A DNA stretch of 64,000 nucleotides from positions 337,608 through 401,607 of the forward strand of contig NZ_JBFAHM010000010.1 of assembly GCF_040654195.1 (NCBI RefSeq), in the 5' to 3' direction. This document shows, one piece after another, positions 39,247-48,211 of this stretch (positions are counted from its first letter, which is position 1; every line of letters starts with the position of its first letter). The stretch is from Hamadaea sp013361475 (GTDB taxonomy: Bacteria > Actinomycetota > Actinomycetes > Mycobacteriales > Micromonosporaceae). The translations under genes and the position numbers were made by a program. The notes beneath the pieces are model-generated. The model saw only the letters and a list, made by a program, of their open reading frames with translations, did no database searches and was not told the origin of the DNA.

Positions 39247-40098
39247 ATGATCGTCGTCACCGGAGCCACCGGGCACCTCGGCCGCCTCGTCGTCGCGGAC
39301 CTGCTGGAGCGGGGCATACCCGCGTCGCAGATCGTCGCCGCCGTCCGGGACACCGGGAAGGCCGCCGACCTGGCTGCCCAGGGCGTCGAGGTACGCCGCG
39401 CCGACTACGACGACCCCCAGTCGCTCAAGGAGGCGTTCGCCGGAGCGCAGAAGGTGCTGCTGATCTCCGCCTCCGTCGTCGGGCAGCGGGTGCCGCAGCA
39501 CAAGAACGCCATCGACGCCGCCGTCGCCGTGGGCGTGCCGTTCCTGGCGTACACGAGCATCTTGAAGGCCGACACGACCGGCGTCGCGCTGGCCGGGGAG
39601 CACAAGGAGACCGAGGCCTACCTGGCCGCCTCCGGTCTGGCGTACGCGCTCCTGCGCAACAGCTGGTACACCGAGAACTACACCGGCTCGGCCGCCGCCG
39701 CGATCGCCGCCGGGACGGTGCTGGGCAGCGCCGGAACGGGCCGGGTCGGCGCGGTGCCGCGGGCCGACTACGCCGCCGCGGCCGCCGCCGTCCTCACCAG
39801 CGACGGGCACGCGGGTCAGGCCTACGAGCTGGCCGGTGACGAGCCCTTCACCATGGCCGAGTACGCCGCCGAACTCGCTCGCGTCTCCGGCAAGTCGGTC
39901 ACCTACTCCGATCTTCCGGCTGACGCGTACGCCGAGGCGCTGACCGGCTTCGGGCTCGACGCCGGCTACGCCGCCGCCCTCGCCGACGCCGACCTCGGCA
40001 TCGCGCGCGGGGACCTCGCCTCGGACAGCGGCGACCTCGCCCGGCTCATCGGCCGCCCGACGACGTCGCTCGCCGACGCCGTCCGCTACGCACTCTGA
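39247..40098 (+). CDS. NmrA-like NAD(P)H:quinone oxidoreductase (QorB type)
   Basis: This 283-residue atypical SDR begins MIVVTGATGHLGRLVVADLL with the GxTGxxG NAD(P) motif at residues 6-12. It continues VLLISASVVGQR, HKNAIDAAVAVGVPFLAYTS, EAYLAASGLAYALLRNSWYTENY, the QorB pattern. QorB reduces quinones or azo compounds. It is divergent from a QorR-like regulator, which presumably represses it until oxidised. GGGAGA precedes the ATG at 39247. Confidence 0.92.
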   Translation: MIVVTGATGHLGRLVVADLLERGIPASQIVAAVRDTGKAADLAAQGVEVRRADYDDPQSLKEAFAGAQKVLLISASVVGQRVPQHKNAIDAAVAVGVPFLAYTSILKADTTGVALAGEHKETEAYLAASGLAYALLRNSWYTENYTGSAAAAIAAGTVLGSAGTGRVGAVPRADYAAAAAAVLTSDGHAGQAYELAGDEPFTMAEYAAELARVSGKSVTYSDLPADAYAEALTGFGLDAGYAAALADADLGIARGDLASDSGDLARLIGRPTTSLADAVRYAL

Positions 40099-40116
40099 GC
40101 GCCCTATTTGCGGGGC

Positions 40117-40177
40117 GCTGGATCAGGGTTCCCGGTCGAATCATGAACGAAGATTCGACCGGGAACCCTGATCCAGC
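40117..40177. repeat. family A 61-bp palindromic repeat, copy 4
   Basis: The hairpin has ends GCTGGATCAGGGTTCCC and GGGAACCCTGATCCAGC with the inner loop variant TCATGAACGA. It lies between the convergent qorB-like and LPMO genes. Confidence 0.92.
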
Positions 40178-40191
40178 AGGAGAGAAGCGGG

Positions 40192-41295
40192 CTACGGGCT
40201 GGTGCAGCTCACCGTGGGGACGGCGTTCGTGCCGGACTGCGAGGCGAGGAAGCCGACGCTGACCGACCCGTTGGCCGGTATCGAGGTGTTCCAGCTCACC
40301 GGTTTGACGGTGACGCTGGCCCCAGAGGCCGTCAGGGTGCCGTTCCAGAGTTGGCTGATGGTCTGGCCGTTGGCGAAGGTCCACTTCAGCGTCCAGCCGT
40401 TCACGGCCGCTGAACCGGCCTTGACCACCACCTCGCCCTGGAAGCCGCCGCCCCAGGAGTTCACGATCGAGTAGGTGGCCGAGCATGCTCCGCTGGGCGC
40501 CGGGGTGGACGCGGTCGGGCTGACGCTGGCGCTGGCACTCGGCGAGGCCGAGGGCGACGAACTCGTCGTCACCGACGGCGACGGCGACGGGTTGGTCCCG
40601 CCACCGATGCCGGTGACCTCGCCGTTCCCGCCGTCGAAGACGACGTCGGAGCAGCCGTAGAAGGTCTCGGTGCTGTCCGACCGCTTCCAGACCGAGTAGA
40701 TGACGTGCCGGCCGGTCTTGTTCGGCAGGTTGCCCGACCAGTAGTAGTTGCCGGTCGGGGCGGAGCCGTTCAGCGGCGGGTGGTCCACCGACAGGAACGG
40801 CGTCGACTCCATGTCCGCCCAGGTCAACGCCTGGTTGGGGTTGTAGCCGTCCTTCGTGACGTACAGGTAGAACCAACCGGGGTGGGCGGCCCAGGCGGCG
40901 TACGTCCAGTTGAAGGGCGCACCCGAGGTCAGGTGGGTGAGCGGCCAGTCGTTGCGTGGGGCGTCGAAGCCGGCGTACTTCGTGAAGCCGCCGCTGCAGA
41001 GCGAGCCGTCGGGGATGAACCCGGTGGTTCGCCCGGCGCCGTCGGACCTCAGGACGCCGTACCAGTCGTAGAACGGCTGGGCGCCGCCGACCGCGAGGGC
41101 GTTCTGACAGGCGGGATTGGTCGGTTTGATCTCGCCCGTGGAAGTGAGACCGTCCTTGTAGCACAGGTAGGTGCGGCTGCCCGGGGTCAGCAGCGCACCG
41201 TGTGCCCAGGTAGTGGCCGGAATGAGCGCGGCGACGACCGCCGCGACCAGTCCCACCACAATGGAGTGTCCCACCGTCGCGCGTCTGATCTTCAC
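40192..41295 (-). CDS. secreted AA10 lytic polysaccharide monooxygenase with CBM2
   Basis: This 367-residue enzyme has a signal peptide at 1-31 cut before His32 (TTWA-HGALLTPGSR). The mature N-terminal His32 with His138 (AAHPGW) forms the copper brace, and Phe212 (ETFYGCSD) is the axial residue. The AA10 domain ends near 228, followed by a Pro/Ser/Thr linker (about 232-268) and a CBM2 domain (GACSATYSIVNSWGGGFQGEV...). It oxidises cellulose or chitin; CBM2 favours cellulose. A CelR/CebR-like box at 41407-41420 lies 112 bp upstream. Confidence 0.96.
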   Translation of the reverse strand: MKIRRATVGHSIVVGLVAAVVAALIPATTWAHGALLTPGSRTYLCYKDGLTSTGEIKPTNPACQNALAVGGAQPFYDWYGVLRSDGAGRTTGFIPDGSLCSGGFTKYAGFDAPRNDWPLTHLTSGAPFNWTYAAWAAHPGWFYLYVTKDGYNPNQALTWADMESTPFLSVDHPPLNGSAPTGNYYWSGNLPNKTGRHVIYSVWKRSDSTETFYGCSDVVFDGGNGEVTGIGGGTNPSPSPSVTTSSSPSASPSASASVSPTASTPAPSGACSATYSIVNSWGGGFQGEVVVKAGSAAVNGWTLKWTFANGQTISQLWNGTLTASGASVTVKPVSWNTSIPANGSVSVGFLASQSGTNAVPTVSCTSP

Positions 41296-41406
41296 CTTGT
41301 TCTCCCTTCGGAGGTGATCAGCACGGGGACGTCAGGGCCGTGGGAGAAGCCCAGTGCGGCAAGCGCATCACGCGATCAGGAATCCAGCAATGCAGATGTC
41401 ACAGTA

Positions 41407-41420
41407 TGGGAACGCTCCCA
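41407..41420. promoter_or_regulatory. CelR/CebR-type operator upstream of the LPMO gene
   Basis: TGGGAACGCTCCCA differs by one base from the established CelR/CebR (LacI family) box TGGGAGCGCTCCCA that controls cellulase genes in Thermobifida and Streptomyces. It lies between the LPMO start (41295, minus) and the SolA-like start (41447, plus). Confidence 0.85.
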
Positions 41421-41446
41421 GGGCTGGGCGGCGTTATCGTGTCCCG

Positions 41447-42556
41447 ATGCCGGAAGTGATCGTTCTGGGGTTGGGCAGCATGGGGTCGGCTGCGGCGTAC
41501 ACGCTGGCCGCGCGCGGTCTCGACGTCGTCGGCGTCGACCGGTTCACCCCGCCGCACGATCGGGGGGCGCACGCGGGCGGCACCCGGATCATCCGCATGA
41601 CCTACGCCGAGGGCGCGGCCTACGTGCCGCTGCTGCACCGGACCTACCAGCTCTGGTGGGAGCTGGAGCAGGAGAGCGAGGTTCGGCTGGTGACGCCCAC
41701 CGGCGGGCTGAACCTCGGCCGGCCCGAGAGTGCGACCGTGAGCGGGGCGCTGACCAGCGCCCGCGCACACGGGCTGGCGCACGAGCTGCTCGACGCGGAT
41801 GCGATCCGGCGCCGCTTCCCCCAGTTCCACCCAGCCGAGGACGAGGTCGCGGTGCTCGACACGGCCGCCGGTTTCCTCACGCCCGAGATCGCGATCTCGA
41901 CGATTCTCGGCCTCGCCGAGCGTGCGGGCGCGAAGCTGAGGTTTGGCACAGCCGCCGTCTCATATCGTGAGACATCGTCCGGAGTGTCCGTTTCGCTGGC
42001 CGACGGCGACGAACTGCACGCCGAACGCCTGATCATCGCCCCCGGCTGCTGGGCGCCCAGCCTCCTCGGCGACCTGCCGCTGCGAGTGGAACGCCGGGTG
42101 CAGCACTTCTGGCGGCCCGGCCCCGGCTTCACGCCCACGGAGTTCCCGGCCTGGATCTGGGAAGCGGGCGGGCTCACCGCGTACGGGGTGCCCGAGCACG
42201 AGGGGCAGGTCAAGGCTGCTTTCCACGCCCCGCCGACGCCCGAACAGATCGATGCCGACGCGGGCGCGGCGCCTCCGCGTCCCGACGAGGAGCAGCCGGT
42301 ACGCGATTGGCTGCGACCGCGTCTCCCCACTCTGGCCGGCGCGGCCTACGCCGGTGGCAAGCAGTGCACCTACACCCTGACCCCGGACGAGAACTTCCTC
42401 CTCGGCGCGATCTCCGACCGGGTGGTCGTGGCGGCGGGCTTTTCCGGGCACGGCTTCAAGTTCGTGCCGGTCGTCGGGGAGATCCTGGCCGGCCTCGCCA
42501 CCGACGTCGTCCTGCCCTACGACCTCGCGCTCTTTTCCCCCGCCCGATTCCGCTAG
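41447..42556 (+). CDS. SolA-like N-methyl amino acid oxidase (sarcosine oxidase family)
   Basis: This 369-residue FAD enzyme has VIVLGLGSMGSAAAYTLAARGLDVVGVDR (GxGxxG at 8-13). Cys307 in GGKQCTYTLTPDENFLLG is in the position of the covalent flavin-linking Cys of monomeric sarcosine oxidase and N-methyl-L-tryptophan oxidase. GFSGHGFKFVPVVGEILA is the C-terminal flavin motif. It demethylates N-methyl amino acids, giving formaldehyde and hydrogen peroxide. Its peroxide might feed the neighbouring LPMO, but that is speculation. Its stop overlaps the stop of hrpA within CTAG. Confidence 0.9.
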   Translation: MPEVIVLGLGSMGSAAAYTLAARGLDVVGVDRFTPPHDRGAHAGGTRIIRMTYAEGAAYVPLLHRTYQLWWELEQESEVRLVTPTGGLNLGRPESATVSGALTSARAHGLAHELLDADAIRRRFPQFHPAEDEVAVLDTAAGFLTPEIAISTILGLAERAGAKLRFGTAAVSYRETSSGVSVSLADGDELHAERLIIAPGCWAPSLLGDLPLRVERRVQHFWRPGPGFTPTEFPAWIWEAGGLTAYGVPEHEGQVKAAFHAPPTPEQIDADAGAAPPRPDEEQPVRDWLRPRLPTLAGAAYAGGKQCTYTLTPDENFLLGAISDRVVVAAGFSGHGFKFVPVVGEILAGLATDVVLPYDLALFSPARFR

Positions 42557-45500
42557 AGGGCGTCGATCGCGCGGAAGATCCGCACGTCCGAGATCGGGTA
42601 CGCCGTCCCCATGCTCTGCGCGAAGTAGCTGACCCGCAGCTCCTCGATCATCCACGGGATCTGGGTGACGGCGTCGGCCGCCCGGCGGGCGGGCGGGAGC
42701 TGGGCCACGACGTCGGCGTACTCCTGCTGGATCTCGTGGATCAGATCCGTGTAGGAGCGATCCCGCTGCAGGTTGCCGGGCAGCTTCTCCAGCCGGATGT
42801 CGATCGCCTTCAGATAGCGCTGCAGATGCGGGAGCAGCCACCAGCCCGTCTCGGCCACGAAGCCGGCCCGGATCAACCCCGTGAGCTGCTGACGGATGTC
42901 GTTCACGGCGGCCACGTACGCGATGTTCGACACCGCCTTGAGCCGTCGCTCGATCTCGTACGACGCCTTGAGAATCAGCTCCACTTTGGAGACGACCTCC
43001 TCGAACGCGTCGAACAGCCGCTCCCGGACGGTCTCCTGCAACTTCGCGAAAGCGGTGGGGTCCCAGGCCGGGCCGCCGCTCTCGGCGATGATCCGGTCGA
43101 CGGCACAGGCGACGCAGTCGTCGAGCAGCGCCGCCACACTGCCGTGCGGACCCCGGCTCAGGGCCAGCTTCGCGGCGTTGTCGAGCCGGCTCGACAGGTA
43201 ACGCACCGGCGAGAACGGCAGGTTCAGCATCAGCACCCGGCGAGTGCCTCGCCACATCGCCTTCTGCTGCTCCGCCTCGCTCTCGTAGAGGCGTACGCCG
43301 ACCGAGTCGCCCTCGTCGTGCAGCGCCGGGTACGCCTTGACGGTGTATCCCATGCGTTTGCGCTCGACCGATCGCGGGATCTCCGTGTCGGGGAACTCGC
43401 GCAGCCCGGACTGCTCCACATCGGAGACCGCCTCGTGGAAGACCTCCTTGGTCTTCGGCCGCAGCTGTTCCTGGATCGCGGCCAGATCCTTGCCCGTCGC
43501 GAGCACCTTGCCGCCGTCCTCGACGGAGAACGTCATCCGCAAGTAGTCCGGGATACGCGACAAGTCCCAGGCGTCGTACGGAATCTCGACGGCGGCCAGC
43601 CGGTGCAGGTGCCGCCCGAGCGCCTCCAGCAGCGTCCCGTCGTACGGCTTGAGCTGCGTCAGGGCGTACTTGGCGTGATCGGGGACCGGCACGAAGTGCC
43701 GTCGCAGCACCTTCGGCAGCCCGCGCAGCAGCGAGGTGACCAGCTCCTCCCGCAGCCCCGGGATCTGCCAGTCGAAACCTTCCGTCGTGAGCCCGGCGAG
43801 CGCGGGGAGCGGGATGTGCACGGTCACGCCGTCGGCCGCCGTGCCCGGCTCGAACTGATACGTCAGCGGGAACTCGTGATCCCCCGTACGCCACACGTCC
43901 GGGAAGTCAGCCTCGGCGACCCCGCCAGCCCCGGCGTTGACCAGCATGGCCGGATCGAAGGTGAGCAGCTCGGGCTGCTGCCGGCGGGCGGTCTTCCACC
44001 AGCTGTCGAAGTGCCGGCCGGAGACGACGTCGGCCGGGATGCGGGCGTCGTAGAAGTCGAACAAGGTCTGGTCGTCGACGAGGATGTCCCGGCGGCGCGC
44101 CCGGCTCTCCAGCTCCTCGACCTCGCCGAGCAGTTCCTTGTTCTTGGCGTAGAACTCGTGCCGGGTGTCCCAGTCGCCCTCGACCAGCGCATGCCGGATG
44201 AACAGCTCCCGGGACAGCGGCGGGTCGATCTGCCCGAAATTCACCCGGCGCTGCACCACCAGCGGTACGCCGTACAAGGTGACCCGCTCGTAGGCGAGCA
44301 CGGCGGCGGCCTTCCGCGACCAGTGCGGCTCGCTGTAGGACCGCTTGACCAGGTGGTCGGCCAGCTTCTCGACCCACTCGGGTTCGATCTTCGCGACCGT
44401 CCGCGCCCACAGCCGGGAGGTCTCCACCAGCTCGGCCGCCATCACGAACCGGGGCGACCGCTTGAAGAGCACCGATCCCGGGAAGATCGCGAACTTGGCG
44501 CCGCGGGCTCCGGCGTACTCGCGCTTCTCCTGCTCGTAGAGGCCGATGTGGCTCAGCAGACCCGCCAGCAACGCCTGGTGGATCGCGTCGCCGTCGATCG
44601 AGGAGTCCGGGTCGGGCGCCGCGCTCACCGCCACACGCTGGTCGCCGTTGTCCCCCACCGCCCGGCGCAGCTGGCCGAACAGGTCCTGCCATTCGCGTAC
44701 GCGGAGGTAGTGCAGGTATTCGGACTTGCACAGGCGGCGGAACTGGTTGCCCGACAGCTCCTGCTGCTGCTCGTGCAGATAGTTCCAGAGATTGAGGTAC
44801 GCGAGGAAGTCCGACTCCTTGTCGGCGAACCGGGCGTGCGACTGACTCGCCTGCTGTTGCTTGTCCTGCGGCCGTTCCCGGGGGTCCTGAATGGACAGCG
44901 CCGCCGCGATCACCAGGACCTCGCGCAGACAGCCCGTGCGCTCGGCCGCCAGGATCATCCGGCCCAGGCGGGGGTCGGCGGGGATCCGGGCCAGCCGCCG
45001 TCCGACCGGGGTCAGCGTGCCCTCGGCGGTCAACGCGCCCAGTTCGTGGAGCAGGTCGTAGCCGTCGCGGATGTTGCGCCGGTCCGGCGGGTCGATGAAC
45101 GGGAAGTCCTCGACCTCGCCCAGCCGCAGCGCCACCATCTGCAGGATGACCGAGGCGAGGTTCGTCCGCAGGATCTCCGGATCGGTGAACTCCGGCCGCG
45201 ACTGGTACTCCTCCTCGGAGTAGAGCCGGACAGCGATGCCGTCGCTCGTCCGGCCACAGCGGCCGGCCCGCTGATTGGCGCTCGCCTGCGACACCGGTTC
45301 GATGGGGAGCCGCTGCACCTTCAACCGCTGGCTGTACCGGGAGATCCGGGCAGTGCCGGGGTCGATGACGTATTTGATCCCGGGCACCGTCAGCGACGTC
45401 TCCGCGACGTTCGTGGCGAGCACGATCCGCCGCCCCGTATGCGGCGCGAAGACTCGATGCTGCTCCGCGGTGGAGAGTCTGGCGTACAAGGGGATGATCT

Positions 45501-46563
45501 CGGTGAAGCGGAGCTGGCGGCGCGTCAGGGCGTCGGCGGTGTCGCGGATCTCGCGCTCGCCCGAGAGGAAGACCAGGATGTCGCCGGGGCCTTCGGCGGC
45601 CAGCTCGTCCACCGCGTCGGAGATCGCGGTGACCTGGTCGCGGACCTCGTCGGTGTCCTCCTCATCCCCTTCGACGACGAGCGGACGGTAGCGCAGCTCG
45701 ACCGGGTAGGTCCGGCCGGAGACCTCGATGATCGGGGCGGGCTTGCCGTCGGCGTCGGCGAAGTGCTGGGCGAACCGCTCGGTCTCGATCGTCGCCGAGG
45801 TGATGATCACCTTGAGATCGGGCCGGCTGGGCAGCAGCTGTTTGAGGTAGCCGAGGATGAAGTCGATGTTGAGGCTGCGCTCGTGCGCCTCGTCGATGAT
45901 GAGCGTGTCGTACGCCGTGAGCCGCCGGTCGTGCGCCAACTCAGCCAGCAGGATGCCGTCGGTCATGAGCTTGACCATGGTCTGCTCGCCGACGCTGCTG
46001 CCGAACCGGACCTGGAATCCGACCTGCTGCCCCAGCTCGACGCCGAGCTCCTCGGCGATCCGGTCGGCCACCGTACGCGCGGCGAGCCGACGGGGTTGAG
46101 TGTGCCCGATCATGCCCTCGACGCCCCGGCCCAGCTCCAGACAGATCTTGGGCAACTGCGTCGTCTTGCCGGATCCCGTCTCGCCCGCGACGATCACGAC
46201 CTGGTTGTCGCGGATGGCCGCCAGGATCTCGTCCTTGCGTTGGCTGACCGGCAGTTCCTCGGGATACCGGATCTTGGGTACGCTCTCCCGCCGCCGCTGG
46301 ATCTGCTCCGGCGTCCACCCTCGGCGCTCCCGCCGCTCCGGCCTCCGCTCCCGCTTCTCCGGCCGGCGCTCCCGACGCTCTGGGCCGGCGGACCGGCCGC
46401 CTTCGGGGGCTTCGGGGCTGCCGTCCGCGGCGGTTTCCGGGAGGGCTGACCGGATCTCGGGTCGGCGCGGCCTGCGGCGGCGATTGGCGGCTTTTCGCGG
46501 CGTCTGTCCGTCTGCGGGGCGCTGCGTCGGGCGCTCGGGCCGGCTCTCCTCGGGTGTGCTCAT
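42553..46563 (-). CDS. hrpA: ATP-dependent RNA helicase HrpA
   Basis: This 1336-residue DEAH-box helicase has GETGSGKTTQLPKI (Walker A, near 128), DEAHERSLNIDF (near 220), SATIETERFA (motif III), and QRAGRCGRTSDGIAVRLYSEEEY (motif VI). It is followed by HA2, OB-fold and the long C-terminal DUF3418 domain found only in HrpA. The N-terminal ~85 residues are basic and Pro/Arg/Glu-rich (PERREREPEKRE-like), probably disordered and RNA-binding. HrpA rescues stalled or collided ribosomes in E. coli. The gene stands alone. Confidence 0.96.
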   Translation of the reverse strand: MSTPEESRPERPTQRPADGQTPRKAANRRRRPRRPEIRSALPETAADGSPEAPEGGRSAGPERRERRPEKRERRPERRERRGWTPEQIQRRRESVPKIRYPEELPVSQRKDEILAAIRDNQVVIVAGETGSGKTTQLPKICLELGRGVEGMIGHTQPRRLAARTVADRIAEELGVELGQQVGFQVRFGSSVGEQTMVKLMTDGILLAELAHDRRLTAYDTLIIDEAHERSLNIDFILGYLKQLLPSRPDLKVIITSATIETERFAQHFADADGKPAPIIEVSGRTYPVELRYRPLVVEGDEEDTDEVRDQVTAISDAVDELAAEGPGDILVFLSGEREIRDTADALTRRQLRFTEIIPLYARLSTAEQHRVFAPHTGRRIVLATNVAETSLTVPGIKYVIDPGTARISRYSQRLKVQRLPIEPVSQASANQRAGRCGRTSDGIAVRLYSEEEYQSRPEFTDPEILRTNLASVILQMVALRLGEVEDFPFIDPPDRRNIRDGYDLLHELGALTAEGTLTPVGRRLARIPADPRLGRMILAAERTGCLREVLVIAAALSIQDPRERPQDKQQQASQSHARFADKESDFLAYLNLWNYLHEQQQELSGNQFRRLCKSEYLHYLRVREWQDLFGQLRRAVGDNGDQRVAVSAAPDPDSSIDGDAIHQALLAGLLSHIGLYEQEKREYAGARGAKFAIFPGSVLFKRSPRFVMAAELVETSRLWARTVAKIEPEWVEKLADHLVKRSYSEPHWSRKAAAVLAYERVTLYGVPLVVQRRVNFGQIDPPLSRELFIRHALVEGDWDTRHEFYAKNKELLGEVEELESRARRRDILVDDQTLFDFYDARIPADVVSGRHFDSWWKTARRQQPELLTFDPAMLVNAGAGGVAEADFPDVWRTGDHEFPLTYQFEPGTAADGVTVHIPLPALAGLTTEGFDWQIPGLREELVTSLLRGLPKVLRRHFVPVPDHAKYALTQLKPYDGTLLEALGRHLHRLAAVEIPYDAWDLSRIPDYLRMTFSVEDGGKVLATGKDLAAIQEQLRPKTKEVFHEAVSDVEQSGLREFPDTEIPRSVERKRMGYTVKAYPALHDEGDSVGVRLYESEAEQQKAMWRGTRRVLMLNLPFSPVRYLSSRLDNAAKLALSRGPHGSVAALLDDCVACAVDRIIAESGGPAWDPTAFAKLQETVRERLFDAFEEVVSKVELILKASYEIERRLKAVSNIAYVAAVNDIRQQLTGLIRAGFVAETGWWLLPHLQRYLKAIDIRLEKLPGNLQRDRSYTDLIHEIQQEYADVVAQLPPARRAADAVTQIPWMIEELRVSYFAQSMGTAYPISDVRIFRAIDAL

Positions 46564-46616
46564 GTCACCCGCCAGGGTATCCGCTGCCCTCGCCCGCCCT
46601 CACCTGGATTTCGGCG

Positions 46617-46689
46617 TGATCGTTGCGCCAGCCATGCTGTTTACTCGGGCATTTCGCCGCCCGAACCAGCATGGCTGGCGCAATGATCA
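46617..46689. repeat. family C palindrome, copy 1
   Basis: Two 23-base arms (46617-46639 and 46667-46689) pair with a single mismatch. Each contains TTGCGCCAGCCATGCTG or its complement, and a CGGGC/GCCCG inner stem lies between. The element is between the hrpA start and the glyS stop. Confidence 0.85.
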
Positions 46690-46695
46690 GGAAAC

Positions 46696-48075
46696 TCAGC
46701 AGCCGGGCAGGCGCTCGGTGAGGTAGGAGACGAGCCCGTCGAGGGGGACGCGCTCCTGCGTCATCGTGTCCCGGTCGCGAACCGTCACCGCGTCGTCCTC
46801 AAGGGTGTCGAAGTCGACGGTGACGCAGTAGGGCGTACCGATCTCGTCCTGGCGGCGGTAGCGACGGCCGATCGCCTGGGCGTCGTCGAAGTCGACGTTC
46901 CAGCGCTGCCGGAGCGTGGCGGCCAGCTCCCGGGCCTTCGGCGACAGCTTCTCGTTACGCGACAGCGGCAGCACCGCCACCTTGACCGGCGCCAGGCGCT
47001 TGTCGAAGCGCATGACGGTGCGGACGTCGACGCCGCCCTTGGTGTTGGGCGCCTCGTCCTCGTCGTACGCGTCGAGCAGGAACGCCAGCACCGCGCGGGT
47101 CAGGCCGGCCGCCGGCTCGATGACGTAGGGGAACCAGCGCTCGCCCTTGTCCTGATCGAAGTAGGACAGGTCGACGCCGGACTCCCGCGAGTGCGTCGAG
47201 AGGTCGAAGTCGGTCCGGTTGGCGATGCCCTCCAGCTCGGAGAACTCGGTGCCGCCGAACTGGAAGCGGTACTCGATGTCCACCGTGCGCTTGGCGTAGT
47301 GGGAGAGCTTCTCCTTCGGGTGCTCGTAGAAGCGCAGGTTCTCGGGGTCGATGCCGAGGTTGACGTACCAGTTCCAGCGCTCTTCGAGCCAGTACTCGTG
47401 CCACTTCTCGTCGGTGCCGGGCTCGACGAAGTACTCCATCTCCATCTGCTCGAACTCACGGGTCCGGAAGATGAAGTTGCCGGGGGTGATCTCGTTGCGG
47501 AAGCTCTTGCCGACCTGGGCGATGCCGAACGGCGGCTTCTTGCGGGCGGAGTTCGCGACGTTGTTGTAGTTCACGAAGATGCCCTGAGCCGTCTCGGGCC
47601 GCAGGTAGTGCAGGCCCTCTTCGCTGTCGACGGCGCCGAGGAAGGTCTTCATCATGCCGTTGAACATGCGCGGCTCGGTGAAGGTGCCCTTGTTGCCGCA
47701 GTTGGGGCAGTTCAGCTCGGCCAGGTCGAAGATCGCGTCCGGCTTCTTCGCCAGGAACGCCTCTTCGAGGTGATCCGCCCGGAACCGCTTGTGGCACTTG
47801 GTGCACTCGGTCAGCGGGTCGGTGAACTCCCGGACGTGGCCGGAGGCCTCCCAGACCTGGCGGGCCAGGATGACGGCCGAGTCGAGGCCGACGATGTCGT
47901 CGCGAAGCTGAACCATCGAACGCCACCACTGGCGGCGGACGTTCTCCTTCAGCTCGATGCCCAGCGGACCGTAGTCCCAGGCCGATCGAGTGCCGCCGTA
48001 AATCTCGCTGGACGGAAAGACGAAGCCTCGCTTCTTGGCGAGATTGACGACCTTGTCGATGCGATCCGCGGGCAT
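46696..48075 (-). CDS. glyS: glycyl-tRNA synthetase (alpha2, class II)
   Basis: This 459-residue synthetase is of the single-chain eukaryote-like type. Motifs: RGFVFPSSEIYGGTRSAWDYGPLGIELK near 16-43, a zinc-binding insertion with CTKCHKRF and CPNCGNKG near 90-127, LRPETAQGIFVNYNNV near 159-174, SFRNEITPGNFIFRTREFEQMEMEYF near 192-217 (motif 2) and VIEPAAGLTRAVLAFLLDAY (motif 3 region). The C-terminus is the anticodon-binding domain. GGAAGGAG precedes the ATG. No T-box is apparent in the 136-bp leader. Confidence 0.97.
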   Translation of the reverse strand: MPADRIDKVVNLAKKRGFVFPSSEIYGGTRSAWDYGPLGIELKENVRRQWWRSMVQLRDDIVGLDSAVILARQVWEASGHVREFTDPLTECTKCHKRFRADHLEEAFLAKKPDAIFDLAELNCPNCGNKGTFTEPRMFNGMMKTFLGAVDSEEGLHYLRPETAQGIFVNYNNVANSARKKPPFGIAQVGKSFRNEITPGNFIFRTREFEQMEMEYFVEPGTDEKWHEYWLEERWNWYVNLGIDPENLRFYEHPKEKLSHYAKRTVDIEYRFQFGGTEFSELEGIANRTDFDLSTHSRESGVDLSYFDQDKGERWFPYVIEPAAGLTRAVLAFLLDAYDEDEAPNTKGGVDVRTVMRFDKRLAPVKVAVLPLSRNEKLSPKARELAATLRQRWNVDFDDAQAIGRRYRRQDEIGTPYCVTVDFDTLEDDAVTVRDRDTMTQERVPLDGLVSYLTERLPGC

Positions 48076-48211
48076 GAGTGTGCTCCTTCCATGGAGGCTG
48101 CCACCGGCTGGATGTCGGCGGGGTTGCCGCTGGGGTCTCCCCAGACGACCATATGGGCCGGTCCGGCGACCGGCACTCGAATAACGCTACTGGAGGCGCG
48201 AAGACACCCGC

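Noticed and set aside
42307..46449. 1380-codon open frame antisense to hrpA
   Set aside because: It is a GC-rich shadow of hrpA with a low-complexity product. The hrpA frame carries all helicase motifs.
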